From positions 1 to 64,000 of the forward strand of contig SCOE01000025.1 in the NCBI GenBank assembly GCA_005503065.1: a DNA stretch of 64,000 nucleotides, given 5' to 3'. A program made the translations under genes and the position numbers. How positions within the stretch are numbered: the first letter of the stretch is position 1; each line of letters starts with the position of its first letter. Below the pieces are notes generated by a model. The model did no database searches and was not told the DNA's origin. It saw only the letters and a list, made by a program, of their open reading frames with translations. This DNA comes from Comamonadaceae bacterium ALPHA2B. GTDB taxonomy: Bacteria; Pseudomonadota; Gammaproteobacteria; Burkholderiales; Burkholderiaceae_C. Positions 56,347 through 64,000 of this stretch are shown piece by piece.

Positions 56347-57180
56347 TCATCGGCGCATCGGCACATGATTCGGTGCGGCCGGATCGACGCTTCTGCGCCA
56401 TTCGGACGGTGACACGCCCGCGACGGTGCGGAAGGTGTTCGCCAGATGCGCCTGGTCCGCAAACCCACTCGCAGCGGCCACATCCGCCCAGCCGAGCGAC
56501 GGCTGCGACGCCCATTCGATCGCCCGCGCGAAGCGCCGCAGGCGCAGCCACTCGCGAGGTAGCAGGCCGGTGGAATGACGGAACAGGGCGATCCAGTGCC
56601 GATGGCTCATCCCGCCTGCCTCCACCATGCCGCGCACACTTTCGGCACGCTGCACGGACCTCGACAGCGCCTCGGCCAGCGCGGGATGAAGCGCGGGCCC
56701 CCGACCGAGTGAGCGGGCCACGAGCCATTGCTCCACCAGCGCCAGGCGCTGCTGTGCGCAGGAGGCGGCGTGCAGGCGGCCCAACAGCGCATCGACCACG
56801 CCCTCGCCTACCAGGAGTTCCAGTGGCGTGTGGTGGCCTGCCAATGCACTCTCGGGAACACCGAGCAGCACCTGGCTCGCCCCGGGCCGCAGCACGACGC
56901 CGACCGAGGCGGCCGGCCCGGACAGCTCGCGCACGTGATAGGCCGAGCGCGCCCCGCCGACGACCGCATGGCCCAGCCGATGCCCGCGGAGGTCGGTGGC
57001 GTCGTCATAGGTCCGGATGGGCGGCCCGCCGATGCGCAGCACCACGTGGGTCGAACCGGTCGGGATCACGTGCTCCCTGGACGCGCATGCGCCCGGCACC
57101 TGCGGGGCCGCTTCGTGCGACCAGACCTGAGCAACCAGGCAGCGAAGCGCCGGCATCGCAGGTCCAACGATCGAAGTCAT
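56347..57180 (-). CDS. AraC-family regulator (DUF6597-type N-terminus)
   Basis: 277 residues. Seen: N-terminal domain with CASREHVIPTGSTHVVLRIGG and GVVLRPGASQVLLGVPESALAGHHTPLELL, as in AraC proteins with a DUF6597 domain, then a C-terminal double HTH with ARAIEWASQPSLGWADVAAASGFADQAHLANTFRTVAGVSPSEWRR (mark GFADQAHLANTFR). It is 80 bases upstream of the VOC gene on the same strand and likely regulates it. Confidence 0.9.
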   Translation of the reverse strand: MTSIVGPAMPALRCLVAQVWSHEAAPQVPGACASREHVIPTGSTHVVLRIGGPPIRTYDDATDLRGHRLGHAVVGGARSAYHVRELSGPAASVGVVLRPGASQVLLGVPESALAGHHTPLELLVGEGVVDALLGRLHAASCAQQRLALVEQWLVARSLGRGPALHPALAEALSRSVQRAESVRGMVEAGGMSHRHWIALFRHSTGLLPREWLRLRRFARAIEWASQPSLGWADVAAASGFADQAHLANTFRTVAGVSPSEWRRSVDPAAPNHVPMRR

Positions 57181-57250
57181 CGGCGCATGCTACGCCCTGC
57201 GCGCGTCGCGGGTCGAACCGCCAGGCTCGGCAGCGCGCGATCAACCGGCC

Positions 57251-57291
57251 CAAAAACAAAAGAGCGCGCTCGCCAAAAGCGAGCGCGCTCT
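57251..57291 (-). terminator. Terminator after tRNA-Lys
   Basis: AGAGCGCGCTCGC (57261-57273) and GCGAGCGCGCTCT (57279-57291) make a 13-pair stem with a five-base loop, followed on the minus strand by TTTTGTTTTT. Confidence 0.9.
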
Positions 57292-57298
57292 GCAGGGG

Positions 57299-57374
57299 TG
57301 GTAGGACGTGCGTGACTCGAACACGCGACCAACGGATTAAAAGTCCGCTGCTCTACCAACTGAGCTAACGTCCC
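57299..57374 (-). tRNA. tRNA-Lys (anticodon TTT)
   Basis: 76 bases with encoded CCA. On the minus strand the acceptor GGGACGT pairs with ACGTCCT (one G-U), the anticodon loop CTTTTAA gives TTT, and the D arm (GCTCAGTTGGTAGAGC) and T arm (CGTGTTCGAGTCACG) are regular. Confidence 0.97.
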
Positions 57375-57464
57375 CCGAAAGCTTGGCGATCGCCCTGTGC
57401 GGGCCATCGCGCTTTTCTTTATTTCTCGGTTCTTGCCTCTGCGGCAAAGCCCACGATTATAGCG

Positions 57465-58268
57465 TCAGCTTCCTCGGGCCAGACGGTCGAGAACCCATCC
57501 CGCCGCACACTGACCGAATGTCGCCGTGACGCTGACGACGGAGCCGTAGCCATGGCAGTTGAGCGAGCCGTCGCCATCGCCCTCGATGGCACATGACGCA
57601 TCCGGTGGCGCCACGCTCTCGCGGCTGAACACGCCCACGACGCCGACCTTTCGGCCGTCCTTGGGCGCCCCATGGTGCTTGCGAAGCCGCTGACGCAGCT
57701 GTGCCAGCAGCGGGTCATGCGTGGCCAGCGCGATGTCGTCGATCTCGACGCGGTGCGCAAGGCGCTTGCCGCCCGCTGCCCCTACGGTGACGAATTCGGC
57801 CGCGCGCTGCGCCCTGGCCCATGCCGCCATGGCGACCTTGGCCGCCATCTGGTCGCAGGCATCGATCACGGCGTCGACGGGGCCCGCAGCACGCTCAGCC
57901 GACCCGCGCAGTGCGTCCCAGTTGCCCGGCTCGACGAATTCGTCCAGGGGCAGGACGCGGCAATCCGGGTTGATGTGCAGCACACGCTCGCGCATCGCCT
58001 CGACCTTGGCCTGGCCGACGGTACTGTCAAGCGCGTGGATCTGGCGGTTGATGTTCGACTCGGCGATATGGTCGAGATCGATCAGCGTGAGTGCACCGAC
58101 ACCACTGCGCGCCAGCGCCTCGACCGCCCAGGAGCCCACGCCGCCAATGCCGGCAACCAGGACATGTGCGGCACGAATGCGCGCGGCGCCCGGCACGCCG
58201 TAGAGGCGCTCGAGGCCGCCGAAACGGCGCGCCGCATCTGCACCCAGCGCCTCTGCTGCCTGCATCAC
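57465..58268 (-). CDS. tcdA: TcdA, tRNA threonylcarbamoyladenosine dehydratase
   Basis: 267-residue E1-like ThiF/MoeB-fold enzyme that cyclises t6A in tRNAs, E. coli TcdA being 268 residues. Seen: RFGGLERLYGVPG, nucleotide motif VAGIGGVGSWAVEALARSGVG, DLDHIAESNINRQIHAL, DACDQMAAKVA and VGAAGGK. It sits beside tRNA-Lys(TTT), one of the tRNAs that carry t6A, which is probably a coincidence. It follows cpoB on the same strand by 34 bases. Confidence 0.94.
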   Translation of the reverse strand: MMQAAEALGADAARRFGGLERLYGVPGAARIRAAHVLVAGIGGVGSWAVEALARSGVGALTLIDLDHIAESNINRQIHALDSTVGQAKVEAMRERVLHINPDCRVLPLDEFVEPGNWDALRGSAERAAGPVDAVIDACDQMAAKVAMAAWARAQRAAEFVTVGAAGGKRLAHRVEIDDIALATHDPLLAQLRQRLRKHHGAPKDGRKVGVVGVFSRESVAPPDASCAIEGDGDGSLNCHGYGSVVSVTATFGQCAAGWVLDRLARGS

Positions 58269-58302
58269 GACACTCGCCCTTCGGCGGTAGAGCCCGGCGC
58301 GC

Positions 58303-59064
58303 TCAACGCAGGCGCGTGAGGCGCTCGCGCCCGGCCTGGGCTGCTTCCGATTGCGGATACGCCTTCACCAGATCTTCGAGGGTACGCCGCGCAGCGCGCG
58401 TGTCCTTCAACTCGATCTGGCAGTTGGCGATCGACAGCACCGCTTCGGGGGCCTTCACGTGGTCGGGGGCCATCGAGAGCATCGAGCGGAAGTTCGCAAT
58501 GGCCTCGGTGTAGTTGCGCGTGGCGTACTGTGCGTTGCCCAGCCAGAAGAGCGCCGAGGGGTTGTAGCCGCTGCGCGGATAGCGCTTGACGAACTCGGCG
58601 AAGGCCGTCTGTGCCTGCGCGAACTGGCCGGCACGGAAGACGCCCAGCGCGGCATCGAAATCCGCCTTCTCCTTCGGGTCGGCGGTGAACTCGCGGCCAT
58701 CGACCTGAACCTGAGAGGGCTCGCTCTGCTTGAGCTTGGTGTCCAGGTCGGTCTGGCGCTGCTGCATGTCGCTCAGCGTCTTGGACAGCTGCTCGTTCTG
58801 GCCGGTCATGCGCGCCATGTCGCCGCGCAGGCTGTCGATCTGCTGCTGCAGGTCGACCAGGCTGCGGCGCAACTGGCCGTTCTCGTCGGACAGGCGCTGC
58901 GTCGTGTTCTCGGACTGCGTGCGGATGGCCTCGACGCGCTGACGCAGGTCGAGAATGGCGCGGCGGGCCTCGTCATCCTCGAACAGCGCCGCCTGTGCAC
59001 TGGCCGCGCCACACAGCACGAAGGCGGCAAGCGCCGCCTGCCGCCAGGTAGCGTGGAGTCTCAT
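58303..59064 (-). CDS. cpoB: CpoB (YbgF), Tol-Pal system coordinator
   Basis: 253-residue periplasmic protein that links Tol-Pal with PBP1B. Seen: signal peptide LAAFVLCGAASAQA, an N-terminal coiled coil of about residues 35-115 (RQRVEAIRTQSENTTQRLSDENGQLRRSL) and C-terminal TPR repeats with ALFWLGNAQYATRNYTEAIANF. The ATG overlaps the pal stop by one base (TGATG), as in Tol-Pal operons. Confidence 0.95.
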   Translation of the reverse strand: MRLHATWRQAALAAFVLCGAASAQAALFEDDEARRAILDLRQRVEAIRTQSENTTQRLSDENGQLRRSLVDLQQQIDSLRGDMARMTGQNEQLSKTLSDMQQRQTDLDTKLKQSEPSQVQVDGREFTADPKEKADFDAALGVFRAGQFAQAQTAFAEFVKRYPRSGYNPSALFWLGNAQYATRNYTEAIANFRSMLSMAPDHVKAPEAVLSIANCQIELKDTRAARRTLEDLVKAYPQSEAAQAGRERLTRLR

Positions 59065-59588
59065 CAGCGGTAGACGATCTCGGCGCGGCGGTTCTGTGCC
59101 CAGGCGTCTTCACCCGTGCCCTGCACTGCCGGCTTTTCCTTGCCGAAGCTCACGGCTTCGATCTGCGCGTCGCTCACGCCCAGCAGCGTGAGCGCACGGC
59201 GCACGGCTTCGGAACGCTTCTGGCCCAGCGCCAGGTTGTACTCGCGGCCGCCGCGATCGTCGGTGTGGCCTTCGATCGAGATGCGGCGCGACGGGTTGGC
59301 CTTCAGGAAGCGGGCGTGGCCGTCGATCAGCGACTGGAACTCGGGCTTGATCGTGTAGCTGTCGAAATCGAAGTACACGATGCGTGCCACACCGACCGGG
59401 CCTTCGCGCGTCTGCGCGTTGGGATCGATGGTGACCGGCGCGACCCCACTGGCCGACCCGCCCGTGCCACCCGCACCTGCGCCCGCGTTGGCGACAGGCG
59501 CGTCGTTGAGCTTGGTGCCCGACGAGCAACCCGCGATCAATGCGGCGATGGCCAGCGATGCAATCGAAATCGAACTTCTACTCAGCAT
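59064..59588 (-). CDS. pal: Pal, peptidoglycan-associated lipoprotein
   Basis: 174-residue outer-membrane lipoprotein. Seen: signal with lipobox LIAGC (Cys21), a Gly/Ala/Pro linker, then an OmpA-like peptidoglycan-binding domain with IEGHTDDRGGREYNLALGQKRSEAVRRAL. SD GAGGAG lies upstream of the ATG. It follows tolB by 27 bases. Confidence 0.97.
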   Translation of the reverse strand: MLSRSSISIASLAIAALIAGCSSGTKLNDAPVANAGAGAGGTGGSASGVAPVTIDPNAQTREGPVGVARIVYFDFDSYTIKPEFQSLIDGHARFLKANPSRRISIEGHTDDRGGREYNLALGQKRSEAVRRALTLLGVSDAQIEAVSFGKEKPAVQGTGEDAWAQNRRAEIVYR

Positions 59589-59615
59589 ATGGAACTCCTC
59601 TAATTGATCCGATGA

Positions 59616-60938
59616 TCATTGCTTCTGAAATGGACCCCAGTCCGGCTCACGAATGTCCCCCGCCTTCCCCGCCAGCCGCGCCTTGATCTTTCCATCGAGG
59701 GTGGTGGTCATCAGGGCCTCACGCCCCTGCAGCTGCGTTGCATAGACGATCAGCTTGCTGTTGGGCGCGAAACTGGGGCTCTCGTCGGCGGAGGTGTCCG
59801 TCAGTGCCGTCACGGTGCCGCTGGCCAACTCCATCACATGGAGTTTGAACGCGCCGCCGATGCGCGAGATGTAGGCCAACCACCGTCCGTCGGGACTCAG
59901 CGCGGGCGAGATGTTGTAGGAGCCGGAGAAAGTCACGCGCGTCGGAGCTCCGCCGCTCGCTCCCATCTTGTAGATCTGCGGCGAGCCGCCGCGATCGCTG
60001 GTGAAGTAGATCGTGCTGCCGTCGGCCGCATAGGTGGGCTCGGTGTCGATGGCGCTGCTCTGGGTCAGGCGCCGCGGCTCGCCGCCGCTGGCCGGGATCG
60101 AATACAGCTGGGAGCCGCCATCGCGGCTGAGGGTCACGGCGAGCGTGTTGCCGTCGGGCGACCAGGCCGGCGCACTGTTCGAGCCCTTGAAGTTGGCCAC
60201 CAGCCGACGCTGCCCGCTGGCGACCGAATGCACGTAGACCACCGGCTTGCGCGACTCGAAGGACACGTAAGCCAGCTGGCCACCATTGGGCGACCACACG
60301 GGCGAGATGATCGGCTCTGGACTGGCCAGCGCGGCCTGCGCGTTCTCGCCGTCGGCATCGGCCACCCACAGCGTGTAGCGGCCGCCGGCCTTGGTGATGT
60401 AGGCGATGCGGGTCGAGAAGATGCCTTTGTCGCCCGTCAGCTTTTCGTACACATAGTCGGCGATCCGGTGCGAAGCCAGGCGCAGGTCGGCCTGCGGCAC
60501 GGTGTAGCTCTGGCCGCCGAGGTCCTGTCCGCGCACCACGTCCCACAGGCGGAAGCGCACGTCGTAGCGGCCATCGGCCAGCCGCGTCACGCTGCCGCCC
60601 ACGAGCGAGTCCGCAGTGCGCTGGCGCCACAGGGAAAGGTCCGGGCGAGAAGTTTCGTCCATGGCCTGGCCGGATGCATCCACACCCCGGAACTGGCCGC
60701 TACGCTCCAGGTCTGCCTTGACGATTTCGGAAATCTTCTGCGGCGAGGCGTCCTCGCCCTTGAAGGGCACGAGCGCGATCGGCAGCTGCGTCAACCCGAC
60801 GCCCGACACCTCGACGCGAAACTGCGCCAGCGCCGGCAACGCGGTGAGTGCGGGAGTCAGGGCGATGCCCGCGAGAAGGCTGCGGCGGGCCAAGGAAGAA
60901 ACTGTGAAAGGAAACGTCGGCAGCAACGGCTTGTTCAT
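59616..60938 (-). CDS. tolB: TolB, Tol-Pal periplasmic beta-propeller
   Basis: 440-residue periplasmic protein. Seen: leader with [22 protein letters not shown], then [20 protein letters not shown], the TolB N-domain, and six WSPDG-type beta-propeller blades ([54 protein letters not shown]). It interacts with Pal and TolA. It is divergent from msbA, so tolQRA are not directly upstream as in the common order. The start at 60938 has no clear ribosome binding site, though the leader fits. Confidence 0.96.
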   Translation of the reverse strand: MNKPLLPTFPFTVSSLARRSLLAGIALTPALTALPALAQFRVEVSGVGLTQLPIALVPFKGEDASPQKISEIVKADLERSGQFRGVDASGQAMDETSRPDLSLWRQRTADSLVGGSVTRLADGRYDVRFRLWDVVRGQDLGGQSYTVPQADLRLASHRIADYVYEKLTGDKGIFSTRIAYITKAGGRYTLWVADADGENAQAALASPEPIISPVWSPNGGQLAYVSFESRKPVVYVHSVASGQRRLVANFKGSNSAPAWSPDGNTLAVTLSRDGGSQLYSIPASGGEPRRLTQSSAIDTEPTYAADGSTIYFTSDRGGSPQIYKMGASGGAPTRVTFSGSYNISPALSPDGRWLAYISRIGGAFKLHVMELASGTVTALTDTSADESPSFAPNSKLIVYATQLQGREALMTTTLDGKIKARLAGKAGDIREPDWGPFQKQ

Positions 60939-61106
60939 GCAGTTCGGAGAAATTTCCCTGAAGGAAGTTTCCGTCAAGCGGAAAGATGTGAATGGTACAC
61001 ACTGCCTTGCATGTCTCGTCACAAACTGTTCGACGTTTCGACGAAGTCCTACAGCACGTGCTCGCCGCCAGAGCGGCCCGGATGCCCCCCGTAGAATCCG
61101 CCGCCT

Positions 61107-62888
61107 ATGCAGCCTTCCCCCGCCGACGCACCCGCGCGAGCACCTTTGACGCGCCGGCTCCAGCGGCTCATGGCCTGGTTCGGCGGGTCGCGGCGCTGGT
61201 GGGCCATCGGCATCGTCACCGCCATGGTGGCGGCGCTGACCGAGCCGCTGATGCCCGCGCTGATGAAGCCGTTGCTCGACCGCGGCTTCACCCAGGGCCA
61301 ACTGGCGCTGTGGATGGTGCCGGCCTTCATCATCCTGCTCTTCGCAGTCCGCGGCGTGGCGCAGTTCGTGTCGCAGTACGCGCTGGCGCGCATCGCCAAC
61401 GAGGGCATGCAGCGGCTGCGGCGCGTGCTCTTCGACCGGCTCCTGGTGGCCGAACTGGGCCTGTTCACGCGCCAGTCGGCCAGTGCGCTGTCGAACACGG
61501 TGGTGTACGAGGTGCAGACCGGCGGCGTGCTGCTGGTGCAGGCGCTGCTGGGACTCTCGCGCGACGGCTTCACGGTCATCGCCCTGCTCTTCTATTTGCT
61601 TTACCTGAACTGGAAGCTGACGCTGGTCGTGGCCCTGCTGGTGCCCGGCACCGCATGGATCATGAAGGTGCTGTCCAAGCGCCTGTACCGGCTCACCCGA
61701 CTCGGCCAGGAAGCGACCGATGAACTGGCCTATGTCGTGGAAGAGAACGTGCTGGCGCATCGCATGGTGCGCCTGCACGGCGCGCAGGCCGGCCAGTCGG
61801 AGCGCTTCGAGCGGCTGAGCCACAGCCTCAACCGGCTGGCCGTGAAGTCGACCATCGCCTCGGCCGCGATGACGCCGCTCACGCAGCTCTTCGCCGCCGT
61901 CGCCCTGTCGATCGTGGTGATGATCGCGCTCTGGCAGAGCGGCGAGCAGGGCCTGACCGTGGGCGGCTTCGTCGCCTACATCACGGCGATGCTGATGCTC
62001 ATCGCCCCCATCCGCCGCCTGGCCGACATGGCCAACCCGATCACGCGCGGGCTCGCCGCCCTGGAGCGCGGCCTGGGCCTGATCGACGACACCGCGTCGG
62101 AGACCGAAGGCGCCTTCGAGATCACCCGCGCCAACGGCCACATCGACCTGCGCAACGTGCGCGTGGCCTACCGCGAGGACGCGGCGCCGGCGCTCGACGG
62201 CCTGAACCTGACGGTGCGCCCCGGCGAAGTGGTCGCGCTGGTCGGCCCCTCCGGCTCGGGCAAGACGACACTGGTCAACCTGCTCCCCCGCTTCGTGCTG
62301 CCCACCTCGGGGCAGGTCCTGCTGGACGGGCAGGACGTGGCCGGCTGGAAGCTGTCCAGCCTGCGCGCGCAGTTCGCGCTGGTGAGCCAGGACGTGGTGA
62401 TGCTCAACGACACGCTGGCTGCCAACGTGGCGCTCGGCCAGGCCATCGACCGCGAGCGCGTGCAGCGCTGCGTGGAGGCCGCGAACCTGGCCGCCCACGT
62501 CGCGGGCCTGCCGCAGGGCATCGACACGGTGCTGGGCCACAACGCGACGCAGCTCTCGGGCGGCCAGCGCCAGCGCCTGGCCATCGCACGGGCCCTGTAC
62601 CGCGACGCGCCGGTGCTGCTGCTGGACGAAGCCACCTCGGCGCTGGACACCGAGTCCGAACGGCTGGTGCAGGAGGCGCTGCAGCGCCTGATGCAGGGCC
62701 GCACCACGCTGATCGTGGCGCACCGCCTGTCGACCATCCAGCATGCCGACCGCATCGTCGTGATGGACCACGGCCACATCGTCGAGCAGGGCAGTCACGC
62801 GCAACTGATGGCGGCGGACGGGCTCTATGCGCGGCTGCAGACGCACACGTCGGTACCGGCCGCCGAGGCGGAACCCGTGGACGCCTGA
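61107..62888 (+). CDS. msbA: MsbA, lipid A export ABC transporter
   Basis: 593-residue half-transporter that flips lipid A-core across the inner membrane, working as a homodimer. Seen: six membrane segments in about residues 30-310, then Walker [31 protein letters not shown], signature [19 protein letters not shown], Walker [21 protein letters not shown] and the H-loop AHRLSTIQ. Length fits MsbA (582 in E. coli). It is divergent from tolB with 168 bases between, and followed by a family A repeat. Confidence 0.95.
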   Translation: MQPSPADAPARAPLTRRLQRLMAWFGGSRRWWAIGIVTAMVAALTEPLMPALMKPLLDRGFTQGQLALWMVPAFIILLFAVRGVAQFVSQYALARIANEGMQRLRRVLFDRLLVAELGLFTRQSASALSNTVVYEVQTGGVLLVQALLGLSRDGFTVIALLFYLLYLNWKLTLVVALLVPGTAWIMKVLSKRLYRLTRLGQEATDELAYVVEENVLAHRMVRLHGAQAGQSERFERLSHSLNRLAVKSTIASAAMTPLTQLFAAVALSIVVMIALWQSGEQGLTVGGFVAYITAMLMLIAPIRRLADMANPITRGLAALERGLGLIDDTASETEGAFEITRANGHIDLRNVRVAYREDAAPALDGLNLTVRPGEVVALVGPSGSGKTTLVNLLPRFVLPTSGQVLLDGQDVAGWKLSSLRAQFALVSQDVVMLNDTLAANVALGQAIDRERVQRCVEAANLAAHVAGLPQGIDTVLGHNATQLSGGQRQRLAIARALYRDAPVLLLDEATSALDTESERLVQEALQRLMQGRTTLIVAHRLSTIQHADRIVVMDHGHIVEQGSHAQLMAADGLYARLQTHTSVPAAEAEPVDA

Positions 62889-62902
62889 GCGCCGTCATGA
62901 AG

Positions 62903-62957
62903 AAAAAAGGCCTGCAGCGCCCGCGGGACGGGCGCCCCCAGCTATCTTTTCGATAGC
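62903..62957 (+). repeat. Paired-palindrome repeat, family A, copy after msbA
   Basis: CCTGCAGCGCCCG-CGGGACGGGCGC then AGCTATC-TTTTC-GATAGC, the family A order. It lies between the convergent msbA and rng genes and could act as a two-way terminator. Confidence 0.85.
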
Positions 62958-62970
62958 ATGAGGCGTGGCG

Positions 62971-64000
<1,030 letters not shown>

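Overview
The window is GC-rich (roughly two thirds G+C by eye), densely coded and chromosomal in character. Gene content and order (yejA/fabI, the aminoethylphosphonate cluster, pepA/lptFG, dapC-dapD-pilU-dapE-prmB, tolB-pal-cpoB, msbA, rng) and the interspersed palindromic repeats point to a betaproteobacterium of the Comamonadaceae, most like Variovorax or a close relative. This assignment rests on recognition, not on a database search.

Layout. 1-3386: end of an IS5-type insertion sequence that interrupts yejE, followed by yejB and yejA (peptide or microcin C type importer). 3437-5571: fabI, a periplasmic-type ATP-dependent DNA ligase and a DUF454 membrane protein. 5657-14016: an aminoethylphosphonate (AEP) uptake and breakdown cluster: phnX, a PbfD-type FAD oxidase, fused permease, ATPase and binding protein on the minus strand; a GntR/FCD regulator, a PhnZ-like HD oxygenase and an EamA-type membrane protein divergent on the plus strand. 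14026-17977: a large basic amino acid decarboxylase, NfeD and SPFH membrane proteins, tRNA-Ser(GGA). 18207-20736: an AraC regulator divergent from a metallo-beta-lactamase-fold hydrolase, then a tiny membrane ORF between two terminators. 20915-29770: a lone branched-chain amino acid type binding lipoprotein, DUF2486, holC, pepA, lptF-lptG, cbiX, a CysB-type regulator, a methionine-type aminotransferase and a DUF3309 mini-protein. 29878-37402: DUF4124 protein, hrpA, argA, a small hypothetical and an SDR. 37541-46932: azlD-azlC, an amidase and a full dipeptide-type ABC importer (minus), divergent from a MocR-type regulator. 46959-52582: dapC, dapD, a PilU-like ATPase, dapE, prmB. 52730-57374: an ABC-F ATPase, two hypotheticals, a VOC protein, AraC regulator and tRNA-Lys(TTT). 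57465-64000: tcdA, cpoB, pal, tolB (minus), msbA (plus) and the C-terminal part of rng (minus, running off the edge).

The most distinctive system is the phosphonate cluster. It pairs a PhnX hydrolase with an oxidase of the PbfD family and a PhnZ-like oxygenase carrying the expected iron ligands, yet has neither the PhnW transaminase nor the PhnY hydroxylase in the window. The second notable layer is the repeats. One family of paired palindromes occurs five times, two of them in frame inside hrpA and dapE. A related family occurs twice. A MITE-like family with GGACAGCCGAACGCAGAGG ends occurs twice, once in the middle of the phosphonate operon.
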